Part shown: one piece after another, positions 51,041 through 64,000 of the stretch
How the letters are laid out: every line of letters begins with the position of its first letter
Numbering within the stretch: the stretch's first letter is position 1
DNA from: Tetrahymena elliotti 4EA
Lineage: Eukaryota; Ciliophora; Oligohymenophorea; Hymenostomatida; Tetrahymenidae
Length of the DNA: 64,000 nt
NCBI GenBank assembly: GCA_000231825.2
Contig: JH720372.1
Coordinates: 1,401 to 65,400, forward strand
Reading direction: 5' to 3'
The notes under the pieces: model-generated
What the model saw: the letters and a program-made list of their open reading frames with translations, nothing else
What the model was told of the DNA's origin: nothing
Databases searched by the model: none
Program-made: the position numbers and the translations under genes

Positions 51041-53038
51041 GACTGAATTAAATATGTCTAAATAAATGCTGATTAGGTTGATTAAGTTGATGTATCAAAT
51101 AATATTTAAAATTTAAAAAGTAAATAGTCACTCTCCTAATTGTTGTTTAAGAAGTTGATGCTTATAATAATATTAATATGCTTTTTGTTTGCTTTTTTTT
51201 TGCGTTTATTAAGATTGTTTATTAATTAAAATCAGCTTTTTACAATTATTATAATTATTAGAAATTTTTCTAAATAAGATTAATCAATGACCTCATTAAC
51301 TAACTAAAGATAATTAGTGATCTATTTTTTCACTATATAAATTTAAATATGTGGTCGTCCATTTTATTTTGCACATTGATTTTTATAATCCTAACTAAGT
51401 ATAAAGCAAGATGAAAATAATGCGAAATTAAAAGACTGAATCTTGACTACCTTGAATAACATAATTTAAATCAAAATCTATATTCTTCTCATTTTTTTCT
51501 TTTAAATTTCTGCCTCTACTATAAGAAATTAATTATCTATATCAACAATAAATGATTATTACTATTAATAAATATATAGCAATTTACATATAACTAATCA
51601 TAATATTTATTTTCTATTTGGATATCATCATTAATTAACATTTCTTAACAATGTATTAAGATACTGAAAGATTGATAATAATTCCTATCAAATAATTTCT
51701 AAATATTCATATTTAATCATTGACATTAATTCCAATTTAATAATTAACAAAATTCTTTACATCAAAAGTTATAATGATTTACCCTTAAAAAGATAATGAT
51801 CATCATAATAGTAAAACAAAACATTCTAATTTTTTCCAAAAATAGATATTCATATTGTTTTAGAGAAATTGATAGATAAAAAATATAGATTCAGTTTTTT
51901 TAAATTTTATTACTTTTTATTGAATTAGCAACAATCATTCCATTCTTATTCAAATTAGGAAGAACCCTTTTTATTTCAATTTAATAAACCACTTAAATCA
52001 TTTAAAATTTATTTTTTGATTACAATATTTTTTACTCAATTTAAAAATTCTGTGATTGATTTGCATACAATTAAAAATATTATTGCTAATTAAAATTAAA
52101 ATTCATATTACAGATAAAATTGTTGGTCAACGTTTGAATTATAATATAGTAAAAAATTAAACACTTCTTTGTCTGATCAATTTTTGTAGATGGGTAAATA
52201 AAATTTCATTATTTGACTAAAATAGTATAAACTTTTAAAACCCAATCTCCTGTAATTTTCTATTAATATCTTTTCTTGTTTTGATGATTTTTAGTATAGC
52301 AATGAAGATTTATTTTTTCTTTAGATACTTTTTAATCCATTTTTAAAATATAAAATTCTAGTTACAAGAAAATTCTTTCAAGTTAGCCCTAGTTTCTTAA
52401 AATTTAAACAAAATTATTTTAATTTACAAAATATTTCATTTTAAATTTTATAAATTTTTGTAACTTTTTTGTTTTTTCTCAACCTTCTTAAATAAAATAA
52501 ATTAAATGAAAAGCATCAAATTCTATTTCTTCTCCTCTTCTTCTCATAATTATTATACATAAAAAATTATGTAAATATAAATAAGTAAATATAATTTTTG
52601 GAGTTTATTCTCTTAATTTAATATTATTTACTGAAAATAAATAAAAAAAATTTTGTATCTAATTTCTTTGTTTGTTTGTTTAATTGAATTGAGAATAAAT
52701 GAAACCAAGCACATAATTATTTAATAAATAAAAAAACATTAAATTTTTTTCATTTTTAATGATTGATTTAAAAATCTAACAAATAATAATATTTTCAAAT
52801 AAAATATTTAAAATTTTTCTCTCCCTCTTTTGCTTTCTTTCTTGAATAGTTTTAATTGAAATACAATCAGATAACACTCATTTTTTTTTGAGCGAAATAA
52901 CTTTTTCAAAGTCTATTTAAAAACAAAAAAAGTATACTGTATTAAATAAATTGGTAATTCTAAAATAAATAAGTCTTTGGCTTTTTTCCCAAAACTAAAA
53001 GCAATAATTAAACAAAACTAGTTTACACAAATAACTTT
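51041..53038. other. AT-rich intergenic region
   Basis: These 2 kb upstream of the Q-rich gene and downstream of OLA1 (both -) show no supported coding sequence and no clear element. Confidence 0.55.
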
Positions 53039-54588
53039 TCATCTAACAATTTTGCATTTAAAATGAATAATATCGCCATCTTAAACTATATAATCTTTTC
53101 CTTCTTTTCTAAATGACTTTTTTAACTTTTCAACTCCGTTGCTGCCAAAGCCTTCAAATTCTTTAAATGAAAGAGCTTCAGCACTAATAAATCCTTTTTC
53201 AAAATCAGTATGAATCACACTTGCAGCCTATATTTATTTAAAAAGAAAAATAAATTAAATTCTCTACATTTTTTAAATTTTACTTTAGGTGCTGTAGAAT
53301 TTTTTTTGATTGTCCAAGCTCTAACTTCATCAGTGCCAACAGTGAAGAAATGACACATATTTAAAAGAGAATAACCATTTAAAATAATATTCTTTAATTG
53401 TGAAGTATTTAAAAGTTCAGGCTTATCTTCGATTTCTTTTTCATACACACCTGAGTATTAAATAATTTAACTATCTCCACCTTTTTCCTTAATCCAATCT
53501 TAAATAGAAGGAATAAACTTGCAATTTTATTCTAAGTAGTCTTTTTTACTTAAATTAATTAAATATGTAACAGGTTTAGTTGTAAGAAGTAAAAACTTAT
53601 TTAAGACTTCGACATCTTTATCTTCCCATTTTTAAAATCTAATCCACTTTTATTTTTATATAAAATAAATAAATTAATGCATTCATTATTTATCTAAAAC
53701 AAATCAAATGTATTGTTTGTAGTTAAATTAATTGCTTTTTTATTGATTGATTGATAGATTAATTCAAATAGAATTAGTAATTAATTACTCTATGATTTGC
53801 TAAGTGGTCTTTTGCTTTATTTAAGACTTCTACTTATTGTTTCATTTCAGGGTTGCCTGAACGAGCAGCCTTAGTAGCAATTTATCCTAATTTCTTATCA
53901 ACAAATTACAAATCCTTAGCAATAAGCTCCTTGCTGATAATATCCAAATCTCTCACAGGGTCCATAGAACCTTCTGTGTGTAAAATATTTTCTCCTTCAA
54001 AAGCTCTAACTACCTATGTTATTATTATTCACATAATAATTAGAATTTCCTTTTTTACTATACGAAAAGTATAAATTTACCTAATAGATACCATCAACTT
54101 CGCTAATATGAGAAAGGAATTCATTACCAAGACCATGACCTTTTTAAAAATTAATTTTATTTACATTTATTTTTTACTTTTTTATGAGAAATTGTTAGTC
54201 TTTTTGAATAATTGCAAAAGCTGATTTTACCTTCTGAAGCACCTTTTACTAAACCAGCAATGTCAGTAATCTATAAATGAGCTTCAATTTAACTTGCTGG
54301 TTTAAAAGCCTTAACTAAATATTCAAATCTGCTATCTGGAACCTTAACAATAGCTGTATTTGGATCAATAGTACAAAAAGGGAAATTTTCTGATGGGACA
54401 CTTTATTTGCATAACAAATTGAATGTCAATGATTTTCCTACATTAGCCATACCTACAATACCCATTTTTAAGGTATTTCCAGGACGTCCAAAGTTAATTT
54501 ATGAAGAAATCTATTTTGCTATTGCAGCTTGATTTGCTGCTGCGGGCTTCTTCTTTGAAAACTATTTAAAAATGGTTTTAGTGAACAT
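53039..54588 (-). CDS. OLA1: Obg-like ATPase 1 (OLA1/YchF family)
   Basis: OLA1 is a cytosolic, ribosome-associated TRAFAC NTPase that prefers ATP to GTP. Exons in transcript order: 54231-54588, 54081-54139, 53789-54013, 53284-53646, 53039-53227; 1194 nt, 397 residues, against 396 in human. The P-loop reads [11 protein letters not shown] (near residue 45), followed by [11 protein letters not shown], then G3 [21 protein letters not shown]4 is NLSKKD rather than NKxD, the known change behind ATP preference. A coiled-coil insertion lies between exons 3 and 4 ([16 protein letters not shown] to [13 protein letters not shown]). A C-terminal TGS domain runs from [14 protein letters not shown] through [18 protein letters not shown] to the end. 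In the P-loop Leu follows the Ser where Thr is usual. The short basic N-terminus also fits the family. Confidence 0.96.
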
Positions 54589-55546
54589 TCTATTTCCTTC
54601 TAAAAAGTAAAAAGTATCTTTCAATTAATTTTTTAATTGCTTACTATTTAAAATACTTCAATTCTACCATGAATAAATTATACTTTGAGTTTGATTTTCA
54701 CTGTTTAAATATATCCTCAAATACCTATCTAAAATAATATAAATACATTTTAGATTTTTTTTTAAAACTAATTTCCAGTCTATCTCCTTCCTAGGTGATG
54801 TTAAGATATAGTTCATATATTAATTAATGAAAGGAAAAAGGTAGATAAAAAGTAATCATTTTAATAATATTTAATGAGGTGAATAATAATTATATTAAAA
54901 TTGAAGTTCATAAAGATTTAGCTAATATATCATAAATAAATATTTTATATTTAACAAGTTTTAAATTTAAAACATTTCTTAAAAATTTTATTATTCAATT
55001 TATAGTTAATCAATGTTTTATATAAAGATAAAAGGTTAACAATTTTTTCTATTTATTATTTTATTTTCTTCTAAATTCTAGAACAAAAAATAATTTTTAA
55101 AAGTTCTAAAATTTACTGTAAGGTTTAATTCCTCATTTAACATTTAGTACTGCATAATAAAACAACTCAAAAAAATACAAACTAATAAATTATTTAATTT
55201 GTTTAATTTTTAAATTTGCAGTCTTAATCCAAAAATATTTTATTTTAAAAAATGTAAATAAATTGATAAATTAGTTTTTTTGTTTTAAATATCTTCTAAT
55301 TAGCAATTTTTATTTTCTTTAATTTAATTTAGAAGAATCAACTTAAAGATGATATTTATATTTATAAAAGTTGATTAAAAATTCAATCCTAATTTGCTTT
55401 CATATTTTATGCTACCTTATCTCAAACAAATCAATGATGATCAAAAGTATTTTATGAAAATACAAAGAAATTTCATCTTCTAAACTATTTTTGTCAGTTA
55501 TTAACAGGTAAAAAATAATTTAATTATTTGTTCTTATTATGAATAT
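54589..55546. other. AT-rich intergenic region
   Basis: It lies upstream of OLA1 (-). No gene or clear motif was found. Confidence 0.55.
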
Positions 55547-56464
55547 TCACATAAATTGATATTAAAGTAAATTTTCTTATCTCATTTCTTAAGTAGTTTG
55601 CATTTCTTGGATTTATTCTTCTTCAGTTTCTATTCTAAAAAATAGCAGCCTATTTATTCTACAAAAATTTATAATGAGTCCTAAAGCTAAGATGTTGAAT
55701 ATAAATACAAATAATAAAAATCCAGATTATTAAACATTTATTTAATTGTACTTATTTTATTCAGTTTATTCAATTAAATTGTGCTGATTTTCTATATAAT
55801 CTTCACTTCCAAATATTTGAGTTTTTTTTGAAAAATTAATATCTTTATTTAATATCAAATCCTACAAATACTTTATTTATTTTCTCAAATTAGATTTTTC
55901 ATATTAAAAATTAACTATTATCATATCCTTATTTAGCAGCTTAAGCATTGAAGAGGAAATAGTTTCTTCTAAATTTTAAATTAAAATATTTTATGATTAT
56001 TATTATTATTTTAAGGAGCTATTCAATTTAAAAATCAAGTTAGTTTTTATTTATTTTGCAATTTCATCAATTTAGGTGTTTGCAAAACTAAACAAACTTT
56101 TTTGATTTGGTTTAAAGTAATAAAACATTATCATAGCATAATCATTCTCTAGCTAATAAATAAGATGCATATTTTTCCCATAAAGAGATACTTTATTATT
56201 CTTTTATAAAATAATTATAATTTAGTTGTCTTAAATATCTTTTATATTATAATTTTCTATTAGTTAATCAAATCTACCTCTACTTATATCTATACTTGAT
56301 TAACTTAGATGGTTTTCAACAATAAAACAATTAACACTATTTATAAATAGTTTAGCTCCCAGTAAAAAAAAGCAATCTATTTTTTCAAGCTTAATGGAAT
56401 TGCTCTTAGTAACTTTCATAAAAAGTAGAATATATATCAGCATAAAAATGTGAAATAATCTCAT
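55547..56464 (-). CDS. Unknown type I membrane protein
   Basis: A single exon encodes 305 residues. Residues 1-22 (MRLFHIFMLIYILLFMKVTK) form a signal peptide. The lumenal or extracellular part (about 215 residues) is Asn/Ile/Lys-rich with three cysteines near its start (before and after FFLLGAKLFINSVNC... FIVENH). It then has a likely coiled-coil stretch ending YEKSNLRKQIKYLQDLILNK. A transmembrane helix (GFLLFVFIFNILALGLIINF) precedes a 40-residue Glu/Gln-rich tail. Layout and length recall p24/TMED cargo receptors of the early secretory pathway, which also have an N-terminal disulphide domain, a coiled coil and a short tail. The tail here is longer and lacks a clear KKXX end, so that is only a possibility. 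Confidence 0.75.
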
Positions 56465-58059
56465 AATTTCTTTTTGAAGTATTATTTTTCAAAAGATCTA
56501 TCAATTTATTAATATATTCAGTTTAAGTGTGATAATTTAAACAATAAATCATACAACAAAAATATAAACTTAATAGCACTTATCTATAGAATATAATTTA
56601 TGATATAGTCCTAAAAATAATTTGAACAATTTAGGTAAAAATTATTTTGAAAAATATTATATCCAATCAACAAAAAAACACATTTTGAATCATTAAACCT
56701 TTTAATAAGTCAATTTTTTTGTATTTAAAAATATAAATACTCATTATTAGTGAGATGATTGAAATTATAAATTATTCAAAAAATATGTAAAGCTAATAGC
56801 ATTTATAGATCTTAAAATTTATGAGATTATCCTTATAAATATTTCATCGGCTTACATAAAAATTATTTTTTTAATATATGATCTTCAATCAATAGACACA
56901 TTCATATTTCCAGAATTAAGCTGAAAAAAAATAAGTCAATTTTTTTTGAATTTAAAATACAATTAATTTTAAGACTCATTTTTGAAGTTTTAATTTAAAA
57001 ATTTTAATCAAACGGCACATATATAAAGCTAATAACACATATCAATTGATGATAAGATTCTTAAAAATATTTTAGCAATAAGTAAAAAATTATTTTTTAA
57101 AAATACCATATTTACATTAAAAATATTCATATCATTTCTAGCGCTAGTGTTAAGCTTTTAAATAAATCATTTTGTATTTTTATTATTTTTAAATCAATGG
57201 AGAACAAAATAATTATAAAATTTAAATGGAAAATAAATAAAGCCAATTTAACCTGTAAAGACATGAAAAATTTATTATAAATTGTATCTTTTAAATCATT
57301 ATCATCTAATCATCGTATTTCTAGATAATATATTACATTTTTTAAGGTTTGTGGTTAAGCTCCAAAATATTTTTCGTTTATTTATTTAGGATAAACTAAA
57401 AATGTTGATTATTTTAAAAACAAAATGAAATAAAAATTATATGAAGAAAGATTTAAAATAAATAAAAACAAAAGGAAATTCAAAAAAATGACAGCACTTG
57501 CAAAAATTTATTCAAAAGTTTACTTGGTTAAAAAATGTAATTTACAGTAAATATTTGTTTTATTTAATAGATTCAGTATATTATGAATTGATATAAAAAA
57601 TGATGATTTCGATTTTTATGGAAAAGATTAAAGTAATTAAAGAATGGAGAGAGATAGATAATCATGAAATATACAAGTAATAATTACAAAAGAGATTAAA
57701 AAATACACATTATATTTAGTAAATAAAAAGATTAAACTAATAACAATTTATTGACCATAAATTGTTAATTTAAGTATTTTGATATATCATATATGAATGG
57801 TATAATTCATACCTCTATTAATTGTTTTACTTTTTGTGGATTTACAATTTTCAATTATTATTAAAAACAATGATTTATATTCCTTTTTAATTCTTTTTAG
57901 AAAAAACACATATATACAGGTAATAAATAACTAATAATTAAGTTAAAAAGCAATCAATTTTTACTCAAAAGTTGATATTATTTTCTCAAAATTTATCAAA
58001 ACTCAAATAATTACTGATCAAAAAGGTTACTTTTAAGCACTAAACTTCTTTTGGATTTT
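56465..58059. other. AT-rich divergent intergenic region
   Basis: It lies between the membrane protein (-) and the RING-CH gene (+) and presumably contains both promoters. Nothing else was recognised. Confidence 0.55.
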
Positions 58060-59978
58060 ATGTACTAAATAGATTTAAAAAAATTGGATAATACTCCTTA
58101 GGGTATTAGCGCTCTTTCTACTTGCTAAAGAGATTATAATGAAGAATCTTCAAGAAGGTCAGAATTACCTTAAACTGTTTTTATCAGACCTAAAGAAAAA
58201 AATCAACAAGAGGATGCTCATTTAAATAGTACCAAAAGATAAAATGAACAATAACACATTAATGTTATGTAAGAAACTCCAAATGAAAAGTAGAAAAGCA
58301 ATAATTAAGAAAATAATGATGATAGTATTTCAACTGACCAAAATAATTATAAGAATGTGATCAATAAATATATGAAATCTCTTAACAGGGTTTTAAGTAA
58401 ATAAGATGAAAATTAAAAGAACAATATAATAGTACCTAAGAAATAGATTTATAATTACTCTCTTCAAGAAGAATCATAATGCAGCTATTATGATTCAGAA
58501 GATAACTCAGATATGCAAAAAGATAAAAACTGTAATTCATAAAACGATTAAAAAGTAGTAAGTTAAGTAAACAACTCATATTAATAAAAAATATAGTTAA
58601 CAAAAGCGTAGCAACTAACACTGTTATTGCAAGGATCTTCAAAATCCAATGATTAGTAAAACTAACTCATGTAAAATAGTTAATTTTAAGCAAGTGAGTA
58701 TGCAGAAGGAGATGAGCAGTAAGATGAAAACTATTCTTACTATGAAGTATCTATAAATCATGATGAAAATAAATGTTCTAAACCATCTCATCACATATAA
58801 AATAAATAAAATGCAAATTAAACATAAGTTATTATGAATTAAAATTAAATGTAAAAGAGTTCTACCAACTAAAATAAAATATCCAAAGATAAACTGGCTT
58901 CAATTAATTAAAGTTTATAACATTCCTTTTGTGCTAAAAGTATAGAAAACAAGAGCTCTATCAATCCAAAAGCTATGAGAAATAGTTTAATGAACGAAGA
59001 GAAACTTTAATAAAGTTCAATAGCAGAAAAAACCTGTAAAATTTGTTTAGAAGGAGAAAGTACTTAAGAAACTGGTTAGCTTCTTTCTCCATGCAGATGC
59101 AATGGTTCTATGTAATATATTCATGAAGAATGTCTCAAAACTTGGTTAGTATCACAATAAGTAGATATCGATTCAGCTGCTTGCGAACTTTGTAAAATGG
59201 AATATAACATGGAAATTATTATTGGTAAAAAATTCTAGCCCAGCCATGCCTGCCAAGATGGATAAATTAGTTTTGCTAGCTGCATTTGTTTACTTGTTTT
59301 GGTAATTGGTATGATTACAATTATTTTCTTGTTTGCTTTTAAATGGTAATATCAATTAAATTTATTTACATTTTCTATTGCAAATACTTCTATTAAACAA
59401 AGTTATTTTCAAATTTAGATAAATTTATTTAAAAATTTTATGAGAATAACTATATCTAATTTGAAAAGAATAATCCAGTAATCCTTGACAAATAATAAGA
59501 TTTTTATATTGTTTGAGAAAATTTAAGTAACAAAAACAATATACATATTGAATAGTATCTAAAAAAAATAAATAGGAATGTAATCGAAGATTCTTCTAGC
59601 TCAAGTAGTAATGAAAATAAATCTCCAAGTAACTCAAATAATTAAAATGGCAGTAAAAATTAAGATGATGGAGGAGAAACATCTTTTTCTTATTAGCTCT
59701 CTATCTTAATAGCTTGCACTATTATTTTAATTGTGATTTTTGCTTTATTTGTCATGTCAATAAAAGAAGCTTTTTTTGTTGACCACATGGAGACATGGAG
59801 AATATACAATTACGACAAGGAAGTCATCAAAAATAAAAAGAAAAATCTAAATTAAAAAGAAAAGTAAATATTTTTGCAAAATAAATTCTTTCATTTTTTT
59901 CTTAAATTATTCATTATTCATTCATTTTATTTTTTATATTTTGACAAACAAGTATTTAAAAAGAAAAAGAAATGGTGA
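58060..59978 (+). CDS. RING-CH (MARCH-type) membrane E3 ubiquitin ligase
   Basis: Exons 58060-59477 and 59528-59978 are joined at phase 2; about 622 residues. A disordered N-terminal region of about 320 residues rich in Asn, Gln and Ser precedes a RING-CH finger starting at Cys326: CKICLEG, then CRCNGSMQYIHEECLKTWL, then CELCKMEY. This is a C4HC3 pattern with His at the fifth position, which separates RING-CH from classic RING. A transmembrane helix follows (CICLLVLVIGMITIIFLFAF). After a linker with a Ser/Asn-rich stretch (EDSSSSSNENKSPSNSNNQ) comes a second helix (LSILIACTIILIVIFALFVM) and a basic tail. Family members ubiquitinate membrane proteins in endosomes or ER. The extreme C-terminus after 59860 is Phe-rich and may be intron, so the true stop is uncertain. 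Confidence 0.85.
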
Positions 59979-60230
59979 TTAAATTATCCTAAATTTATCC
60001 CAAATTTTTTATGGTTAAATTATTAACCATTCTTTGAGTTTGATAAATTCCTAGAGTATTTAAAATCCTATTTTAGAATATTTCAAATCTTTTTTTATGA
60101 TTTCAATAATTTTTATATTTGTTTACCTAATTTTAACATTATAAACATAAATTTAATTTAAAAAAGGGCTTAGCTAAACTAACAAGCAGCTAATAATACT
60201 AGAGCAGGAAATGTGATTGTTTCATAAACT

Positions 60231-61133
60231 ATGAATTAATCAATGTTAAGAAATCAAAGAAGATAAATGATATCTTAATAATCTTAATAAATAAATAGCT
60301 CTAATTAGTAAAATGGGTAGCTTTAGAATAGTTTTCATATATAAAATAATTAATCTAATAATTAAATTCAATAAAATTTATCAATTCATTAATAAGTATA
60401 ACCACAATAATAATAAAATCAATAATTAAATCATATAAATCCAGAAGAGAACCATCAGTAAGGTGATTAAAATAGTAAAAGGTAAAAATTACTTGACTAA
60501 AGTTTAATTAATAATTTAATTCATGATTAGTCTTAAAATGAAAGCTATTTAAATAGCACAGTCTTACAGTTAAAAGCAAACTAAAACTTAAATGAGAGTC
60601 TAACTTATAAAAACTAATACAATGGAATAGATTAAGATTAGGAAAATTAAATAATTAATCAATTAATTGGCGATAATGAAGAATAGAAAGATGATTATGG
60701 TTTAAAATAGTTCTCATTTCAAAAGTAAGTTGTATAATAAGATACTAAAAATACAGAATTTTAGAAAAGTTAAAAAGGTTCTCTAAAAATACTCTCTTAA
60801 GTGACTAAAGTAAAGAGCTCAAACAAAAATTTAACATAATCAAATGAGAAATATGTCCTCAAGTAAAATCTTAATATAGACTCTAATGTAAATAAATAAA
60901 GTATAAAGAATAATAATGATGAAGAGGATAATTATGCTTCAATTCAAAAATAATCCTTAAATTAACAAATAATAGGAGATGACAATAATTCTTAAGAGAG
61001 TGGTATTGATCCTTCTGTCTTTTTAAATAAAATAAATAAAATTCTAAATGAAATACCTCCCTAATTCTAAGATATAGATGGGAAAAAAGATACTGTATAC
61101 AACGTTTTAATAACAAAACCAATTAATAAATGA
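60231..61133 (+). CDS. Q/N-rich low-complexity protein
   Basis: The frame from the ATG at 60231 is open to TGA at 61131-61133, giving 300 residues without an intron. The protein is dominated by Gln, Asn, Ser, Lys and Asp, with a late, more ordered segment (SGIDPSVFLNKINKILNEIP). Many glutamines are coded by TAA or TAG, so it is invisible under the standard code. No domain is recognised. Composition like a coding region (D, E, K, S, few long Phe/Ile runs) supports it being real. Confidence 0.65.
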
Positions 61134-64000
61134 AAAATCAATTCTAATATAATCTAAAATAATAACAATTTAGTAATATTGGTAACGATAATTTATTCAT
61201 TAAAATAAATCAACTTTACAATAATTTTTCAATTTACTTTATAAAAACTTCTTATTAATAGTAATTAATCATCACCTTTAATCAACTAAAAAAAACACAT
61301 TTTTGTACTTGAATTATTTCTTCTTATTACTTATTTAAATAAATGAAAATTTTGATAATTAAATTATTTTATTCATCAATTAATAAACATATATTTCATC
61401 ATTTAAATCAAATTTATTTTTAAAATTCCATTTTTAGATTGTTACTGTCCTAAAAAAATATCTTTAAATCCGATCTTAAAAAAGTATTTTTGAATGTAAA
61501 TTATAAATAATATTTTGTACATTATAAATATTCATGAATAAATTATGTACTGCTCTAAAAATTTCTTTAAATGTTTATTGAAAAAGTTATAAGAAAAATT
61601 TATTGATAAAGATAAATAAATATCTTGTTGAAATTTTTCACAATTGAAAGTAAATTTAAATATTTATAATTTATTAACAATTTAAATAAATTGATTTTTT
61701 ATTTATTTCTTTTTATTTAAAAATTTGTTTAAACTTAAAATAGAATAAATAAATAATTAATTTGCTTAAATAAAATTTAATATATTAAATTGCATTCTAA
61801 GATTTAATTAAGTAGCATTAACGAATTTTTTGAAAATTAAATTAAATACAAAGCAAATAATTAATTTCAAAGAGAATCAAAAACTAATTGAAAAAATAGA
61901 AGAGAAAAGAGATATTGAGGAAAGGATATAAAATAAATTTTTATATAATAATAGGAAAAAGAAATCTACTGCTGTAAATTATTCACTAGAATTAGTTCAC
62001 TGTAATAATATAGATCGAAAATGATAAAAAGTACATAGTCATAAAATAATTTTTTTAATACCGGCCATAAGATTCAAAGTATTCGCTCTCCTGGCTTTTT
62101 ACAATTAATTTGATTATCTACAAATTCATGAGGTCGATACTATATTATTGCTGATTAACTAATGCTCATAAAGCTTAATAGTGACTTTTACAAGTAAATC
62201 AATTTTCTTACACCAATAAATTAAGTATATTTTTCTATTAGAACCTAAAATTATGTCACAATAATTCAATTCTTGATTTTTGTGATTAACAAAAGTATTA
62301 AATTCAAAAAAATATGTAAAACTATAAATTAATTAGAAAAAAATTGACAGTCACAATGAAGAGAGCCTGAATTCCATCCTCATGGATAGTTTATTCATTC
62401 ATTTTTTGATTTATTGTTTATTGATCTAAATCAACTAATATATTAAGCTTATTATTATAAATAAAGGAAAAATTAAAATGTGGCTAAACAGACCTAAAGA
62501 GGACTCAAATATAATAAAAGTGGTTTGGCTTATAGCAGTTTATTTCGATCGGGCTAATTCATTTAGCTCGTGACATCTAATTTCTGAAAGTAGACTTTAA
62601 GCCGAAAATGGGAGATAATTTTATTTTGGAGATTCAAATCTATTTAATCATAGGCAAAAATCAGAAACAAACTGCATCTCGCCTGGAAGTTTTTAACAAT
62701 TTTTCTCCTAATAATATGAATCTTCCACACACTTAGATGAAACTTAGGAAACGCATAAGCCTCACCACTTTCCTATCGAAATTTCTTAAAAAAATAAAAT
62801 TTAAAAAGATAAAAGCTAAATAACATTTAAAAATATTAAAAAATCAGATAAAAATCATTTAAAAAAATAAAAAATTAACAGAAAAATTAAATAAAGAAAA
62901 AATCAAATTTAAAAATATGAATTGAAAATAAAAAATTGAAAGATTAATTAAAACGAAAAAAATATTTAAAAATAAGATATAAAGAAATTAAATGAAATGA
63001 AATAATATAAATTACAATTTAAAATAAACAAATAAAATATGGCGAAGCCTTGCTATTTTTTTTTTCTATATTTTAATAATATTCCTAAAAACATTTTTAG
63101 TGCGTTTTGATTAATTAGTTCATCTTTGAAAGAATATTGTGTTTTAATCTGTTAGTAAAATGAATTAATTTAGTAAGATTTTTTAAAAAAAGTAGTAGCT
63201 TCAGTAAATAAGCGTTTTTCGGAGATTTTCAAAACTTTCATTTTTAATAATCAAAAATGGTTAAAAATACATACTTTTAAGCATATACTAATATTTTGAA
63301 TTACCTAAACATTTTTGTTGACATTTTGAATATTAAGTTTGATTAATTTGTAAATCAAATCAGTTTTTATAAGGCTAATTTTACATGAATTTTACCTTAA
63401 AATAGTTTGGTAATAAAGGCCAGAAGCAAAATTTTTTATTTAGTTCATAAGTTAGATTCCATAATTACATTAGATATCAGAGGATTTATTAATATTATAA
63501 AAGGTTTATATAAGAGTTTGATAGAGTTGGGAGTCATAAAGTTTTTTGTGAGATTTGATTATTCAATTAAATGAATAATCTTAGCTATCTATTTTGATTA
63601 GTGAAATGAGTGTAATTTAGACTCTGTCCTTCAACCTATTTAGCTGGGAAGATAAGCAACTCTCTAGTTTTCTAAAATCATTTTTTCTTAAATGTAGATT
63701 CTCTTAAATTAATATTTTTATCATGAGAAAAGATCTTCATTATAATTTTATAAGATTAAATTCTAAAATAATCTTATCAGTTTTTTTAAAATGGAAATTT
63801 AATCTAACTAACCAATAGAATAAAATTAATATTTGAGTAAATAAATAGGTAAAATTAAACAAAACTACAGAGTTAAATTGCTTATATTGTAAGCAGTTTT
63901 AATACTCACTTTAAATGAATATAATCAAAGTCATTTTAAGAAGGAAAAATATTCTAATCTCTTTTTGATAAGATTCATTTCAAATTGTTTAATTAATAAT
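61134..64000. other. Intergenic region to window end
   Basis: Most of it is A/T homopolymer-rich. Two stretches are less AT-rich than their surroundings (about 62.04-62.16 and 62.48-62.78 kb), but I could not build a coding model, tRNA cloverleaf or known snRNA there. The last 1 kb shows nothing recognisable. Confidence 0.45.

Noticed and set aside
1..64000. CRISPR arrays, bacterial operons, transposons or viral genes
   Set aside because: No direct-repeat/spacer pattern, transposase, integrase or viral motif was recognised on either strand; gene structure is clearly eukaryotic.

Overview
This window looks like ciliate nuclear DNA, most likely from Tetrahymena or a close relative and probably macronuclear. 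By eye it is extremely AT-rich. The recognisable proteins read through only if TAA and TAG mean glutamine and TGA is the sole stop (ciliate nuclear code, table 6). Introns are mostly 45-100 nt, AT-rich and GT...AG. The protein families (single-repeat LRR exons, furin-like cysteine-rich surface proteins, TmcB-like multi-membrane PAS proteins, Q/N-rich proteins) are ones that expand in Tetrahymena. I rebuilt the gene models by hand from reading-frame continuity, splice signals and family conservation. In every multi-exon model the exon lengths and phases close without a remainder, except for the unresolved 5' end of the TmcB-like gene.

Layout, left to right. 2.0-5.8 kb (+): a 21-exon leucine-rich-repeat (LRR) gene in which 14 exons are exactly 90 nt and every intron is phase 2. 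8.3-9.8 kb (+): intronless inositol-3-phosphate synthase (INO1/MIPS). 11.0-13.0 kb (-): Q/N-rich protein. 14.8-21.9 kb (-): a 10-exon cysteine-rich type I membrane protein of about 2030 residues. 23.3-24.0 kb (+): doubtful small ORF. 24.6-26.1 kb (+): SUMO-activating enzyme subunit 1 (AOS1/SAE1). 26.6-28.9 kb (-): disordered basic protein with a CxCxxC motif. 29.3-29.8 kb (-): small unknown gene. 31.1-34.5 kb (-): BBS9/PTHB1 of the ciliary BBSome. 36.1-36.9 kb (+): small cysteine-rich membrane protein. 37.5-45.0 kb (-): very large TmcB-like membrane protein with a PAS domain. 46.8-48.0 kb (+): a second LRR gene with the same exon design. 49.2-51.0 kb (-): intronless Q-rich protein with a possible PAS-like domain. 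53.0-54.6 kb (-): OLA1/YchF ATPase. 55.5-56.5 kb (-): signal-anchored membrane protein. 58.1-60.0 kb (+): RING-CH (MARCH-type) membrane E3 ligase. 60.2-61.1 kb (+): Q/N-rich protein. The rest is very AT-rich intergenic DNA.

The genes do not form operons, as expected for a eukaryote. Widely conserved genes (INO1, AOS1, BBS9, OLA1) are interspersed with fast-evolving, lineage-specific families. The most unusual signal is the pair of LRR genes built from interchangeable phase-2 exons, one LRR per exon, with at least one decayed exon. This looks like ongoing exon duplication and loss. A recurring trap here is that with one stop codon, the antisense strand of real genes often stays open for hundreds of codons, and several tempting ORFs were rejected for that reason.
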